This document shows, piece by piece, positions 10,613 to 22,149 of a stretch of 64,000 nucleotides of DNA. A program made the translations under genes and the position numbers. This DNA comes from Thinopyrum elongatum (lineage: Eukaryota > Streptophyta > Magnoliopsida > Poales > Poaceae). The first letter of the stretch is position 1. Each line of letters opens with the position of its first letter. Under the pieces are notes generated by a model. That model made no database searches. It had not been told where the DNA came from and worked only from the letters and a program-made list of their open reading frames with translations. The stretch spans positions 257,665,757 through 257,729,756 of the forward strand of contig CM022298.1 in assembly GCA_011799875.1 (NCBI GenBank), read 5' to 3'.

Positions 10613-11087
10613 TATACTGATCATTTATGCCTTGTTTATTTCAGTCATTCACAATGCGATGTTCATTATGTGCAAGTCGGAACTGTGCCGCTCGACTGCA
10701 TCAATACCAGTTTGAACGGCTATATTTGGTTCCAGTTATGCCTGGTGTAGTTAACACATGCCCTTTATTTCAGTTTTACACATTTATCTAGTGTGATGTT
10801 TAAGCATTACCTACGTTCTATTCATTTTCAACAATATCAGTTTGAATTGCAATATTTGATGGCTGTTAAGCCTGTTGTCAGTAACATTGCCTTCCATTTT
10901 ATATCTGCTTTAACAGCATGCTGAAACCAACACATTCAAGCTATCATTTGGAGATGATGTTGTTTACCTTTGCTATATCTGTTTGGTGTTAAGGTTGCTG
11001 TACTTATCATGCCTTTCCACTACTTATGCAGGACAACAACGGGAGTGGCCACCATTTTTCGCCGAGGTTAGTTTCATCCCTCGGCTT

Positions 11088-11125
11088 GTACTCCCCCCGT
11101 CGTTCCATAATGTAGTGAATATAGA
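11088..11125. mobile_element. Truncated Stowaway MITE end
   Basis: ACTCCCCCCGTCGTTCCATA is a diverged Stowaway terminus (CTCCCTCCGTTCC). The opposite terminus is not visible downstream, so only a remnant remains within an intron of the B3-like pseudogene. Confidence 0.4.
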
Positions 11126-11904
11126 TCCAGGCCTGGACACTTGTTAGCTTCTAATATTTACTTGTTGCTTGTAGGTACATATGCCTTTGGCAAGGATCCA
11201 TGCATCGACCCTTTTTGCGTATGGGGCAATGAGATATTCATGAACAAGCATCAAGTGAGGAAACTGATAAAGATTATTAGCAAAAAGATACGAACGGTGG
11301 CAAGCAAATTATTAGTTTACACTCTATCCAACACAACAGTGAGCTGTAGGATGGTAACTACAAACTCTCAGCCTTCTCTTTTTACTGCCCATAATGAGTT
11401 GTTAGACAACAATGTCTGAATCTTTTTCGTTCACAGTGGTTCCCGAAGTAGTTCACTCAAGATTACCTCACAAAGTACATGATTGGTGGACACGCAATGA
11501 AGGTTAAAGTATTTCATCCAGACTACAATGAGCATCGAGAAGTCCTAATGAAGACAGTGGAGGATGGACGGGCAGCCATCACAAGGGATTGGCCTAGAGT
11601 CATGCGCGCATTACGCATGGAGGAGGGCACAATATGGGCATTCCGCTTCACCTTCTCCAGCAACCAGAATGTCTTTCGCCTCTCTCTTTACATTCTTTAG
11701 TACAACTATGGTTCATCATTCTTTACTTGGTGCTTCTGTAGTTCTTCAGTATATGTACCTGTGCATCGAATTATGCATTCATGGTTGAACCTATATTTGT
11801 AATAAACATGGTTGGATATGAAATAAGTGATTGCCTACTTTCAAATTCAAAACATGTGATATTTAAATTAGGGATTAATTAGGGTTTAATTATGGATTAA
11901 ATAG

Positions 11905-12400
11905 GGATTACACTGCACACGGTTTGCGATAGTGAAACATCTGCGATAGACGTGGAGATCAGACACGTTTCTAGGATCCACTGCGTGTGCGATCAATCTT
12001 TGCTACACACACGATCAACCAAGAAAAAATGTGTGCGATTAACAACAACATCGCACATAGTTCTTTCTTATTAAATGTTTGTGATAGTCACCTTATCACA
12101 CACGCTTCGCAATTATGGACTGTTTGTGATGTTTTGCGCATCGCAAATGTTTGGTCATAGAAGAACGCGTGCGATAGGTCGATCATCCGACGCGGGTACG
12201 ACGGATGAATCGTGTGGGATGTATTCAAGCTTCGCATATAGTTTTATAGCGACAACTATCTGCGCTCTTACATCGAATCGCACACAGTCGAGGAAAAGTA
12301 AATGTGTGTGATTGTCTACTTCTATAATCGTGAACTATTTGTGATGGGTCGCGCATCGTAAACGTAGCCACAGAATACTGACTGCGATGGCAATGCGAGC
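11905..12400. repeat. Right subterminal repeats of the CACTA element
   Basis: Many short motifs of the forms GTGTGCGAT, TTTGCGATAG, CATCGCA and CGCACA occur on both strands (for example 11925, 11990, 12033, 12074, 12168, 12300). This mirrors the left subterminal zone and is the expected architecture of a CACTA end. Confidence 0.65.
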
Positions 12401-12699
12401 ACAAACGAGTAGGGAGTATTGTATATGCATCGAGGCTCCCTATCCCTGACGGTTTCTGGGTCGTGTGGGAAGGACCCCCCTATCGCCGTCACTCACTTGG
12501 CGACGGTTCAGAACGCCGTCACGGTAAGGGGTTAAAACCGTTTGTATAGCACCTCGCTGTACCAGTGTAACACCACTTGGAATAAGCGGGTAGCTATCTC
12601 AGAAAACAATCAACAACTCAAAAAAAATTGTGACCTCGCACGTACACAGTTTTAAACGATTGTTTTGATGGAGTGAAAAAAGAAAACTACCCCACCATA

Positions 12700-12712
12700 C
12701 GTATATATATAG
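12700..12712 (+). promoter_or_regulatory. Candidate TATA box
   Basis: GTATATATATAGG lies upstream of a GC-rich, cereal-leader-like segment (CTAGGGTTGCTC, then CTCTCATCCTCTCC). The arrangement resembles a plant core promoter, but no credible ORF follows, so any transcript would be non-coding or belong to a decayed gene. Confidence 0.3.
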
Positions 12713-14212
12713 GCAGGAGCCTTCGCGCTTGCTTGCTAGGGTTGCTCTATTCACACACTCTCATCCTCTCCGGATCTAAACAAGATAGCGGTGGTAACAC
12801 TGTCTTTCTATCCTCACCGCTGGTTACAGATCCAAACATATCCCCCTCCACCGGTGAAGGGGGGGAGGGGCAGCATTTAGGTCGTCGTCGACAACGAGGG
12901 AGGAGACCCACTGCCGGCCGCAACATTATCTCTGGCAGAGTGCCGGCACGGGAGGTCCTCCGATCCCTTCGTTGCTGCCCTAGTGTGTGCAGATCCGGCC
13001 TCCCGCCGCCCACCTATCCACACCCCGACGACCTTCAAGTATATCTTCCTTCGAAACCAGCCTAGCTCTACTTCCCCAGCTCGCTACGTCGCTGCATGTG
13101 CATCATTTTCTACCTCTCAGCCCCCCTCGTAGCTATGCTCGATCGGATGGTCCAACGTCACCTAATTTTTTTTCTATTGTTACAGGTAAAGCTACTTCAT
13201 GGAGTCGAATCTTGTACTTGGTTCAAACAAGAAATAAAGGGGGAAATTTTAGTATGTACATCGGACTTGGTACAAACAGGAAAGAAAGGGGGTGAAAGTA
13301 GTACGGACTGGTCATCCAACCGGTCTCTTGGTCGAGAAGGTAAATATAGGGGAAACGATGTACACAGTGGTATGACCAGGACTAGATTTGCTATCCACAC
13401 ATAGGAATAGGTGGCTAGAGTGAACAAAAATGGGACCAACCCAGATATGTTTCTTGGATGTTTGTTTCTCGGGGCAACAAACTCTGAATCACCACTTTAT
13501 GCCCCAGTTTATGTACATGGTGCTGGACTGCTGGTGCACCCACTGTCCCATGCCCTTATAGCAAATATTTAGCTGTTCTTAATCTAATGCCCCTAGTAAA
13601 ATGAAGCCATGCCACTATTATAAGCCATGACAAGTTTAACCAATTGTTTTTGGCAGTAGTTGTTTGAGACTCTGACTGTTTCCTCTGTAACTTTTTGTGC
13701 AAACAGGGATATCCATTTCACCTCGTTGCTATTGCGACCTTTTGGTGCACTGCACAAAACACTTCTTAAAAGAAGTGACTTTTGTGCTGTTTAACTAGAA
13801 TGTCAGAATGGAACCATTGGTTCATTTCGGTGGAACTGCACAAAGGAAGATCTGTGTTCCAATCTTCATCCTCCATATTGGCACCATAACCTTCCTTTAG
13901 GTAAGAATGATATTTAATGCATGTGTTCACCTCTATTTTGTGACTGCCATGAGAAAATAATGCTATTGTTTACTAGTACACTTGTACTCCCTCACTGACA
14001 AAACCAATTATGAAACAGAAGGCCAATCATGTACTTGGTTTCACCAACTAGTGAGGAGAAAGAGAAACAGAGCATGAAGAGGAAGACGAAGAAGAAGGAG
14101 GAGGAAATGAAGAAGATCACACGATGGTACCGTCCTATGTTATCCTGACATCTTGCGAGTGGTATTGTATTGCTGTGTTGCTACTAGTCTTACTTTACTT
14201 GGAAGACTAACA

Positions 14213-14457
14213 AGATGCCCGTGCGTTGCACGTAACATCAAGATGCATTTGTATGAGTAGTTTATCTTGTGAGAGAAAAGGATGAACGAGGGAAGGCCTT
14301 ATTTGCAAATGTGGAGAGGGATGTGGGTATCTTTTTGCAAAATTGCCATAGTTTCCTTCCTATCCATCAGATATAAATCGGATGGCCTATATTGCAGGAT
14401 GGCAGGCACACCATCATCACCAACTTTGTTTTTTATAAGAGTAGAGATAGATAGAGA
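14213..14457. repeat. Dispersed-repeat-like segment
   Basis: It begins AGATGCCCGTGCGTTGCACG and ends TATAAGAGTAGAGATAGATAG. I associate this pair of ends with a common small dispersed repeat of cereal genomes, but I cannot assign a superfamily and see no inverted repeat or duplication. Confidence 0.3.
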
Positions 14458-15888
14458 AATGCAGCAGGGTAGTACTTGGCTTGACGACACATCATACTAA
14501 TTAACTGGATTCTGGATGCATGTGTGACCCAGCTCTACACGATCAACAGTGCCAAGGTGATCTTGCTGAAGCCGAGGCCTCAGTCAAGGCCATTCAAGGG
14601 CTCCGGCAACGTCTCCCTTACATGTGAGACGATCCACCAAGAGCCCTTCCACTTCTGTTGTCTCTCCTGTAAGGCCACTCAATTAATTAGGAGTACTTAA
14701 GTAGCACTAATTTATTGCTGCCTAATTTTCCTGTCGGAGTTAAACAAATCTTTAGTAGCACCCTATGACGAATCATGTACGTGTGTATGTGTGTCTGTGG
14801 AGGTAAATCATGTAGTGGAGCAAGGAGGGAATCTTGGTAGTGTCATGAAATAATAATGCTATTGTTTTGCATGTCAAGTTATTGCCACTGGTTCAATGAG
14901 GCAATGTTTTGTGTATTGTCCATCAAGAATTTGATGCTACTTTTAAAGTAATATGCTAATGTCTTCCTATCCTTTCTCACTAAGCTAATGAAGGTTTCAC
15001 CTTGTTCCTACTTGTGCAAACAGGGATCATGTTGTGCCAATCGTACATTTTAGTGGAACTACACAAGAGAATACAATGAACTGTATCCCAGCCAGTGCTT
15101 TAACTCTGCTGGAAGTTCTTGATAATCTTTCGATATATTCTCACCACTGGTAAACAAGAGTGATGTCAACCATACATTTGAAGTGCACAAAAATATATAC
15201 TATTGAATGATTCCAATGAGTGCTTTATCATCTCTTCTGGGACTACTTGAATAAGCTTTTTTGTTCAGGTTGGTACCGGCCTAAGGCCTTCATCCATATT
15301 AGATTGCTGTCATCTCAATTTGTATCGTGCTACTGTGTTGCTACTGTCATGAGAAACTCCTTTATCTTTGCACGTTAAAGTTTTGCAACCTATGATACAT
15401 GGCAATGCTTTTAGTGTTGAGCTAATTGGCATTGATTAAATAAACTAATACCTCTCTTTAAGCAAGACTACTATGTTGCTAACTTTACCCATTAAGATAA
15501 TGAGGGTGCTTCTATTTGTTAGTGTATGTTTCATCAACTAGGCCCACTATTACAGTAATCTCACTCTCTCAATATATGTGCCAACATGGATGCTCGATTT
15601 TGGTGGAACTGCACAAAAACTTTGGGTGCTTCATTGCCTCGACTGCTTCCTTCCTTTCCTGTTAGTCGCTTATCTCGGCTTCCAGTCAAAGGAAATAGTA
15701 TTTGATATGCTACCTCACACTAGTTGGTACCGGTCTTTATCCTAATTATTGTGCTTGTCATATGTATTGGTAATTTGGTATTGTGCTACTGTTTGCCGAT
15801 TTCATAAAGGAGTAACTTGGAGCCTGAACTCGCCGGCAAATCATTACATTGGGCGATTTCAGTAGAACTGCACAAAAAGATCAGATGG

Positions 15889-18032
15889 ACACATACTTAT
15901 GCTGCTGCTATGTACTCCAAAGTTCACTCAGACAAGCATCGATGTTGACAAGAAGAAGTGCCAGAGTGAACGCCAACAATATTGCTTGGTGCATAGCCCA
16001 GAAAAATGCAGTCCAGTCTTTGGTCCCAACTTGTGCCTTTTGGTTATCGGCACATATGGTAGCAAACTGTATGGCATGGAGTCTAAAGATTCCAAACAAG
16101 TTGGTTGATGTGTATATTCATCTGGCACTTAATCAGTCTGCATGCCAAGGATGCTCCATTTCAGTTGAACTGCACAAAAAATTTGGGTGGTTCATTTTAT
16201 CGACCGCCTCCTTTCATGTCTGCAATGTAGAATTTTGGCAAGCTACAGGACCAAGATGAGCCAGTAAACTAGTTGGATGAAAGTAGTGGCCAAGTTGCTC
16301 AAACCTCCCTCGACATCGAGGCCGCTATCTCGAGGATAAACCTACAAGCAAAGTTCAGATTGTCTATGCTGCCTCTTATGCACTCGAAAGTTTACTCGTA
16401 CAAGCATTAATTTTAGCAAGAAGTACCACCGAGTGAACACCATTTACCAGTCTATACCCTAGGTAATTAAAGTTTGTCCATGGATGATATTGGCTGTGAT
16501 CTCAATCATTTAGATGCATAAACATGCTGAACATGTGTATATATGAATCTTTTGAGTTGTTGATTGTGAATGTTGGCTATGAATATGAACGTGTCCTATG
16601 AACCTGAGTTTGATATGAATGTTTACCTTTTCTGGTGTACTTGTGTGTGAACTTGTTAGAATGTCTACTATGGGATTGTGACATGTGAGTGTCAATGGCA
16701 CACCTTCTTCCCGAGAAGAATTGCACCTGCTTGTTAGGGTAGCAACAGCACATCAGCTCTTTTTTATCTTTCTGCTCTGTCTTCCCCCCTCCCCCGCTCA
16801 ACCCCTTCCGTAATGTTTTCGGCCTCAAAACAAACATAGTATTGCGTTCCTTTTGGGTCTTGATCAAAAATCAAGTGCTACTTTCTGTAGGTTGGCCCGC
16901 CCAGCAAATGGGCTGCGACAGATACTTATGCTGCTGCTATGTACTCCAAAGTTCACTCAGACAAGCATCGATGTTGACAAGAAGAAGTGCCAGAGTGAAC
17001 GCCAACAATATTGCTTGGCGCATAGCCTAGAAAAACGCAGTCCAGTCTTTGGTCCCAACTTGTGCCTTTTGGTTATCGGCACATATGGTAGCGAACTATA
17101 TGGCATGGAGTCTAAAGATTCCAGACAAGTTGGTTGACGCGTATATTCATCTGGCACTTAATCAGTCTGCATGACAAGGATGCTCCACTTCAGTTGAACT
17201 ACACAAAAAATTTGGATGGTTCATTTTATTGACCGCCTCCTTTCTTGTCTGCAATGTAGAATTTTGGCGAGCTACAGGACCAAGATGAGCCAGTAAACTA
17301 GTTGGATGAAAATAGTGGCCAAGTTGCTCAAACCTCCCTCGGCATCGAGGCCACTATCTCGAGGATAAACCTACAAGCAAAGTTCAGATTGTCTGTGCTG
17401 CCTCTTATGTACTCGAAAGTTTACTCGTACAAGCATTAATTTTAGCAAGAAGTACCATCGAGTGAACACCATTTACCAATTTGTACCCTAGGTAATTAAA
17501 GTTTGTCCATGGATGATATTGGCTGTGATCTCAATCATTTGGATGCATAAACATGCTGAACATGTGTATATCTGAATCTTTTTATGAATTATCTATGAAT
17601 ATTGTCTTGTGATCTATCAATCATTTGGATGCATAGACATGCTGAACTTGTGTATATATGAATCTTTTGAGTTGTTGATTGTGAATGTTGGCTATGAATA
17701 TGAACGTGTCCTATGAACCTGAGTTTGATATGAATGTTTACCTTTTCTGTTGTACTTGTGTGTGAACTTGTTAGAATGTCTACTGTGGGATTGTGACGTG
17801 TGAGTGTCAATGGCACACCTTCTTCCCGAGAAGAATTGCACCTGCTTGTTAGGGTAGCAACGGCGCATCAGCTCTTTTTTATCTTTTTGCTCTGTCTTCC
17901 CCCCTCCCCCGCTCAACCCTTGTCGTAATGTTTTCGGCCTCAAAACAAACATAGTAATGCATTGTTTTTGGGCCTTGATAAAAAATCAAGTGCTACTTTC
18001 TGTAGGTTGGCCCACCCAGCAAATGGGCTGCT
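15889..18032. repeat. Tandem duplication of about 1.03-1.11 kb
   Basis: Two head-to-tail copies, about 15889-16915 and 16916-18032, start at GATACTTATGCTGCTGCTAT (near 16920) or its variant (near 15893) and end at GGCCCRCCCAGCAAATGGGC (near 16900 and 18010). They differ by a few percent. The second copy has an extra internal duplication of roughly 80 bp (about 17570-17660, around GGATGCATARACATGCTGAA). Neither copy has a sustained ORF: the frame of the first (15849-16259) is broken in the second. The copies are seen directly; their origin is unknown. Confidence 0.8.
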
Positions 18033-20124
18033 GGTCCACCATGGACTGGGAGGCTAAAAATACAAGTTGTATGGTTCAGAGGCAAGTAAAAAAACGCCAT
18101 CGAGAGCCATCCACTGGAAAAAAAATCGCGTCTGATGTGCTTCTTCAGTCACGCCGCCAGCCCCCTCTTTAATCCAGTTCGCTCCATTCCCCAACCAGCA
18201 GCACGGGACGGAAGTTTATTTCCCCCTCGCGCTATCGGGGGATTGAAGAAGCGCGGCATCGAATCCAACACCGGTGATGGCTGCTTGTCCAAGTGATTTT
18301 CAGATAAGAAACTGCATGTTTCAGAGGCAAAGCATTTAAATCAACACGCACTTTTCAAACATGGATAACAGAATGTTGGAAATTTTATTCATGGTAACAA
18401 ATGGAACTAACAACAAGTTAACATCATGCTGATCAACATTCATGTATAGCACATCTTCATATGATGCAAAGTCAAAAAGATATGCTATTTTCAAAATGGC
18501 AAGACAATGTTGAGTGTGCCAAAAACTGGGTAAACCAGGGACGAAATTTTGCCAAGTGTTAGATATTTTTCAACTGCACCAGTTGGAATCGAACCAGGGC
18601 AGTACAGCTTTTGGGTGAGAGGGCTGCAGCCACCGGGCTAGTGCGGTATGTTCGAAAGAATGAAGGCATCTTCCCTGGCTCCGGTTCTTTCCCGTCCGTG
18701 TGCGCTCACCGTGGCGCCGCCGTATGACGTTGTCAACATGCTCAACAAACGAGAGGAATCCGGAGAGGACTGTATGCCGAGAGGCTGATAGTGGGGACCC
18801 ACCAGGTCCAAACCGTACGCAAGCAAGTGCCTCATTGGAAAAAAGCTTCCTCCTAATTGTATACTGACATTGGGGCCCACGGGTTTGTCAACCTAGTCAA
18901 CAAACGAAATAAATTTCCAATGATGACTGTCATCGGGGAGCTTTTTTTCAGGGGTATCGGGGATTTTTTTTTTGTTGCGGGAAAGGGGTATCGGGTATCT
19001 AGCTGGTATCATTTTTTTCAGAGGGCGAACAAGTATCAGCTAGGCCTAGGTTTTGTTTTTTAACATGTGTAGCCCAAGACATACTGAGACAGTGGTTTCA
19101 ACTTATTTTTTGAGGTCCATCATGTACGTACCGGCCTATGGGCCTCCCAGCGTAGGTTTTACTTTTTCTTAAACATCGGCAGCCCAATGTATTTTTTTAA
19201 TAGAACGAAGATCTCTGTTCTATTTATCTATATATAAGAATAATAATGCAGTGTCCAATTTATGTTTTCCCTTCTAACCACATTATATATATTTATATTA
19301 TTACTATTATCGTATATTTAATAGAGACTTATATATACATTTTAAAAACATCCCACGTCTTATTAACTTATAAAAGTAAATGTTTAACAGAAGTTGGCAA
19401 GGAAAATCCTGGTTGTTTTTGACTCACACGCAAGGAAAACCCTGGTGATTGCGTACAAAAGTTTGCGAAGATTTTAAGGACCAATGTAATAATAACGCGC
19501 TCATTTTTCTTTTGAGCAATAACTCACTAATTTGTTAATTTTATATATAATAAAATGTGTAGCTCTGGTCTATTTTTTTATATTAATTGCTCCTTCTAAC
19601 CTAACATTAAATATAGAACAAGCCCAGCTAATTCAGGTATTTCAAGAAAGTGCAAATGGGCTGGGATTTCTTAGAAAATATTAAATGGGCCGCATTGACG
19701 CGAAATTATTTGTTCACCCAGCCCAACAAATGGACTGTAAATTCTAAAAAACATGGGTTAAATATATGCCACATTTTTGCAGGCTGACATGTGGGCCAAT
19801 AGGTCGAAGCCTACGCAAGGCATTGTCAACTTAGTCAACAAATAATTCTGACATCCACATCCATTGGATTTATTTCCAACGGCCAGCATGCACCTTCAAT
19901 CTCTCATCTTCTTCCTCCAGCATCGACGGGACCGCCTGCTCCGGCCTCTGGCGGCTAGCGGCTCTGCTTAGCACGCATCGCTACGAAGCGCTAACCCACC
20001 GCCGGCCAGGCTATCCCTCCACCCCTCCAAACCTCCTGTTATTCTCCACCGACTGCAGCCCCACGCCGCACCAGAACCAGTTATAACCCTTATACTCCTC
20101 TCAATCTGCGACTCCACTACTGTG
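18033..20124. other. Intergenic, AT-rich in its second half
   Basis: No gene is supported. It holds the tRNA-like fragment at 18568-18642, a first diverged copy of the CAACAAACGAGAG module (18725-18830), and an AT-rich stretch from 19180 to 19760. The segment 19785-19900 (GGCTGACATGTGGGCC ... GTCAACTTAGTCAACAAAT) is repeated in diverged form at 20430-20550. Confidence 0.5.
18568..18642 (-). repeat. tRNA-like fragment, probably from a SINE
   Basis: On the minus strand the segment reads CTAGCCCGGTGGCTGCAGCC ... CTGGTTCGATTCCAACTGG. The GGTTCGATTCC block is a perfect B-box core and the upstream part resembles an A box and D arm. A clean acceptor stem is not visible, so a functional tRNA gene is unlikely. 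A tRNA-derived SINE head or a degenerate tRNA copy is the better reading. Confidence 0.4.
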
Positions 20125-21010
20125 TCTTCCCATCTCCGGGTCGTTCCCGTCCGGGGCCTCGCCGTCGGCCACCGCCTTGCTGCGCTCGGCGCGGCGTGGT
20201 CAACAAATGAGAGTCATCGAAAGACGACTGTACATGGAGAGCCTGACAGCTGGGACCCACGAGGTCCATGGTCGCACGCAAGGAAAGTTCCTCCTTATTA
20301 AGCTGGAAAAAAATGTTTCCTCCCCCTGACAGCTGGGACCCACCGGCTACATCTTCGCACGGAAGTAAGTGCCTCCTTGTTATGCGAAAAAACTATTCCT
20401 CCCGATGACAGCTGGGACCCGGCAGATTTGGTAGCTGACTTGTGGGCCTACTAAGCTGACGCGTACATAGGGCTTTGTCACCTTAATCAACAAATGATTC
20501 TAGCAGCTAGACCATTGGATGTTAATCCAACAGCCATGCTGCTTCTTCAACCTTTGTTCTTGCTCCTGTCTCCCATGGGCGGCAGTGCTGCTGCGAACCC
20601 GAACCAGTCAAGTTACCCACTCCTCTCCATCTGCAACTCCACGGCTGTGTCTTCCCCATCTCCGGGTCGTTCTAGTCTGGGGCCTCGCCGTCGTCCATCG
20701 GTCTTGGTGTGCTCGGCACGGTGTGGTCAACGTGGTCAACAAACGAGAGTCATCGGAAGATGACTGTACGTGAGAGGCTGACAGTGGGGACGCACCACGC
20801 CCATGGACACATACATGCAACTGCATCCTTTTTACCCTGAAAAATAATGTTTTCTCCCCTGACAGCTGCGACCCACCAGCTACATCTTCGCACACAAGGA
20901 AGTGCGTCCTTATTACGGGCAAAAAAATGATTCCTCCCCCTGACAGCTGGGACCCAGTAGCTATATTTTCGCACGCAAGGAAGTGTGTCCTTATCCTCCA
21001 TGACAGCTAG
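20125..21010. repeat. Higher-order repeats with a GACAGCTGGGACCC module
   Basis: CTGACAGCTGGGACCCACC or close variants occur near 20247, 20327, 20406, 20858, 20940 and 21002, giving local spacing of about 80 bp. A longer unit (CCCATCTCCGGGTCGTTC ... GGTCAACAAA-GAGAGTCATCG) at about 20128-20275 recurs at 20658-20805, a 530-bp period. A more diverged copy lies at 18676-18830. No coding function is supported. Confidence 0.7.
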
Positions 21011-21319
21011 GACCCACCCGGTCGAAGCGTACGTAGCGTTGTCTGTCTTGTCGTGAATGTGTACGTACATACTGGTCGATCGGTCGCTCTGCAACGATGA
21101 ACCGTGGCCGAGTAAGTAGCGGCACATGTCATAGTAGAGCCCCCCACGTAGCAGTTCAGGCTATCCCATCTAAACCGTGTACACGTACATACAGCCACAC
21201 GCCAAAAAATACGGCCATGTACGTACATATGAGCGGGGTCTCGAAATGCATACTCACGCATACGGATGGCCAGGGCTCGTGTACATGGAGAGGCAATGGA
21301 CGGCAGCCATGTTGTCCTA

Positions 21320-21975
21320 TTCATCGGCAGCTAACCGCCTGGGTCGGAACAGAGGAAACAGTGTCGTGTTCACCGGGAGCCAAGTGACTGGGTCGGAACG
21401 CGTCCTGTTCATCGGGAGCGAAGCCATTGGGTCGGAATGGGCCGTGTTCAACGGGAGCCAACTGGCTTGGATGGAACAGCCGGAACGGGGTCTGGCGTAC
21501 CACAAAACGGAGGAAAACGGCCTTCTGTTCGATTGCGTACGGTCGAAACGGGGTCCTGTTCATCAGGAAGGGTCTGGCGTACCGCACAATGGAGGAAACG
21601 GACTTGTGTTCGAGTGCCTACTGTCAAAACAGGGTGCTGCTGATCGGGAGGGGTGTGGCGTACCGCAAAACGGAGGAAATGGACTTGTGTTGGAGCGCCT
21701 ACGGTCGAAACGGGGGTCCTGTTCATCGGGAGGGGTGTGGTGTACCGCAAAATGGGACTCCATGGGCTACTGTTCATCCACCGTCTACTGCCTCGCTCCA
21801 GCCTCCACGGGATACTGTTCATCCACCGTCGACTTCATCCAGCCTCCACCAGCTACTGTTCACCACTAGGGTCCTATTCATCCAGCCTCCACCTGCTACT
21901 GTTCAACCAGCCCTCCACACGGGGTCCTGTTCAACCAGCCCTCAACCCCCACCAAGGACTGTTCATCAAGTGGCA
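21320..21975. repeat. Minisatellite with CTGTTCATC modules
   Basis: From about 21340 a GGGTCGGAA...TGTTCA-CGGGAGC motif repeats at 42-50 bp. From 21540 a larger unit of about 85 bp (GGTCGAAACGGGGTCCTGTT ... GTACCGCAAAACGGAGGAAA) repeats three times. From 21768 short CTACTGTTCATCCA / CAGCCTCCA units follow. The long open frames seen across it are a consequence of the repeats and differ by frame, so they are not annotated as genes. Confidence 0.7.
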
Positions 21976-22149
21976 GCTTCGATCGGCTTCAGTTAGCAGC
22001 AGTAGCGAAGGAATCACTCGGGTTCAGTTAACAGCCAAGGGATCAATTGGGGTTCAGTAACATAGCTAGTGCAATCGCTCGGGTTCAGTTAGAGCCCAAC
22101 GCCTCGCTCGGGTTCAGTTAGAGCCCAACGCCTTACACACACGCGCGTA

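Larger units (their letters stand above)
9389..11700 (+). pseudogene. B3-like multi-exon gene, captured and decayed
   Basis: Exon 1 (about 9389-9937, with another possible ATG at 9461) encodes a GC-rich protein segment with no clear domain. After a long intron a short exon ends at the donor after GCCGAG near 11066. Exons at about 11176-11350 and 11437-11700 encode a C-terminal part with RDWPRVMRALRMEEGTIWAF, whose tryptophan/hydrophobic pattern and 'G-IWAF-F' ending resemble the B3 DNA-binding domain. The acceptor ACAG at about 11436 is followed within five codons by an in-frame TAG (FPK-stop-FTQDY), so the copy is not translatable end to end as modelled. The GC-rich leader at 9200-9380, with AACCCTAGC, looks like a cereal 5' UTR. 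Its place inside a transposase-less CACTA element suggests transduplication of a host gene. The B3 call is tentative. Confidence 0.5.
611..12567. mobile_element. Non-autonomous CACTA (En/Spm-type) DNA transposon
   Basis: The element starts CACTACTGCAGGATGCTGC and, read from the other strand, ends CACTGGTACAGCGAGGTGC, giving an imperfect terminal inverted repeat. It is flanked by the same three bases, TAA, at 608-610 and 12568-12570, the 3-bp duplication typical of CACTA elements. Subterminal arrays of GTGTGCGAT-like motifs lie inside both ends. No TNP2-like transposase was found in any frame, so the copy must have been moved in trans. The interior carries two small ORFs with TATA boxes, a B3-like multi-exon pseudogene, a 505-bp tandem array and a 5S-like fragment. 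At 11,957 bp it is large but within the range of grass CACTA elements. Confidence 0.75.
12571..15880. other. Gene-like but non-coding region
   Basis: The segment begins just outside the CACTA element. A TATA-like GTATATATATAG is followed by a GC-rich stretch to about 13140 and then AT-rich sequence. No frame carries a recognisable protein. A purine-rich block near 14050-14120 would read as a Lys/Glu-rich peptide in one frame but is short. The phrase GTGGAACTGCACAAA, or a one-base variant, appears near 13830, 15054, 15606 and 15861, and again in the duplicated segment downstream. It might be the remnant of a long non-coding transcription unit or the interior of the CACTA element that ends at 22480. 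Confidence 0.35.

Noticed and set aside
21177..21996. Open frames of 230 and 189 residues
   Set aside because: They follow the minisatellite units and are shifted in all frames by unit lengths not divisible by three; no leader or domain.
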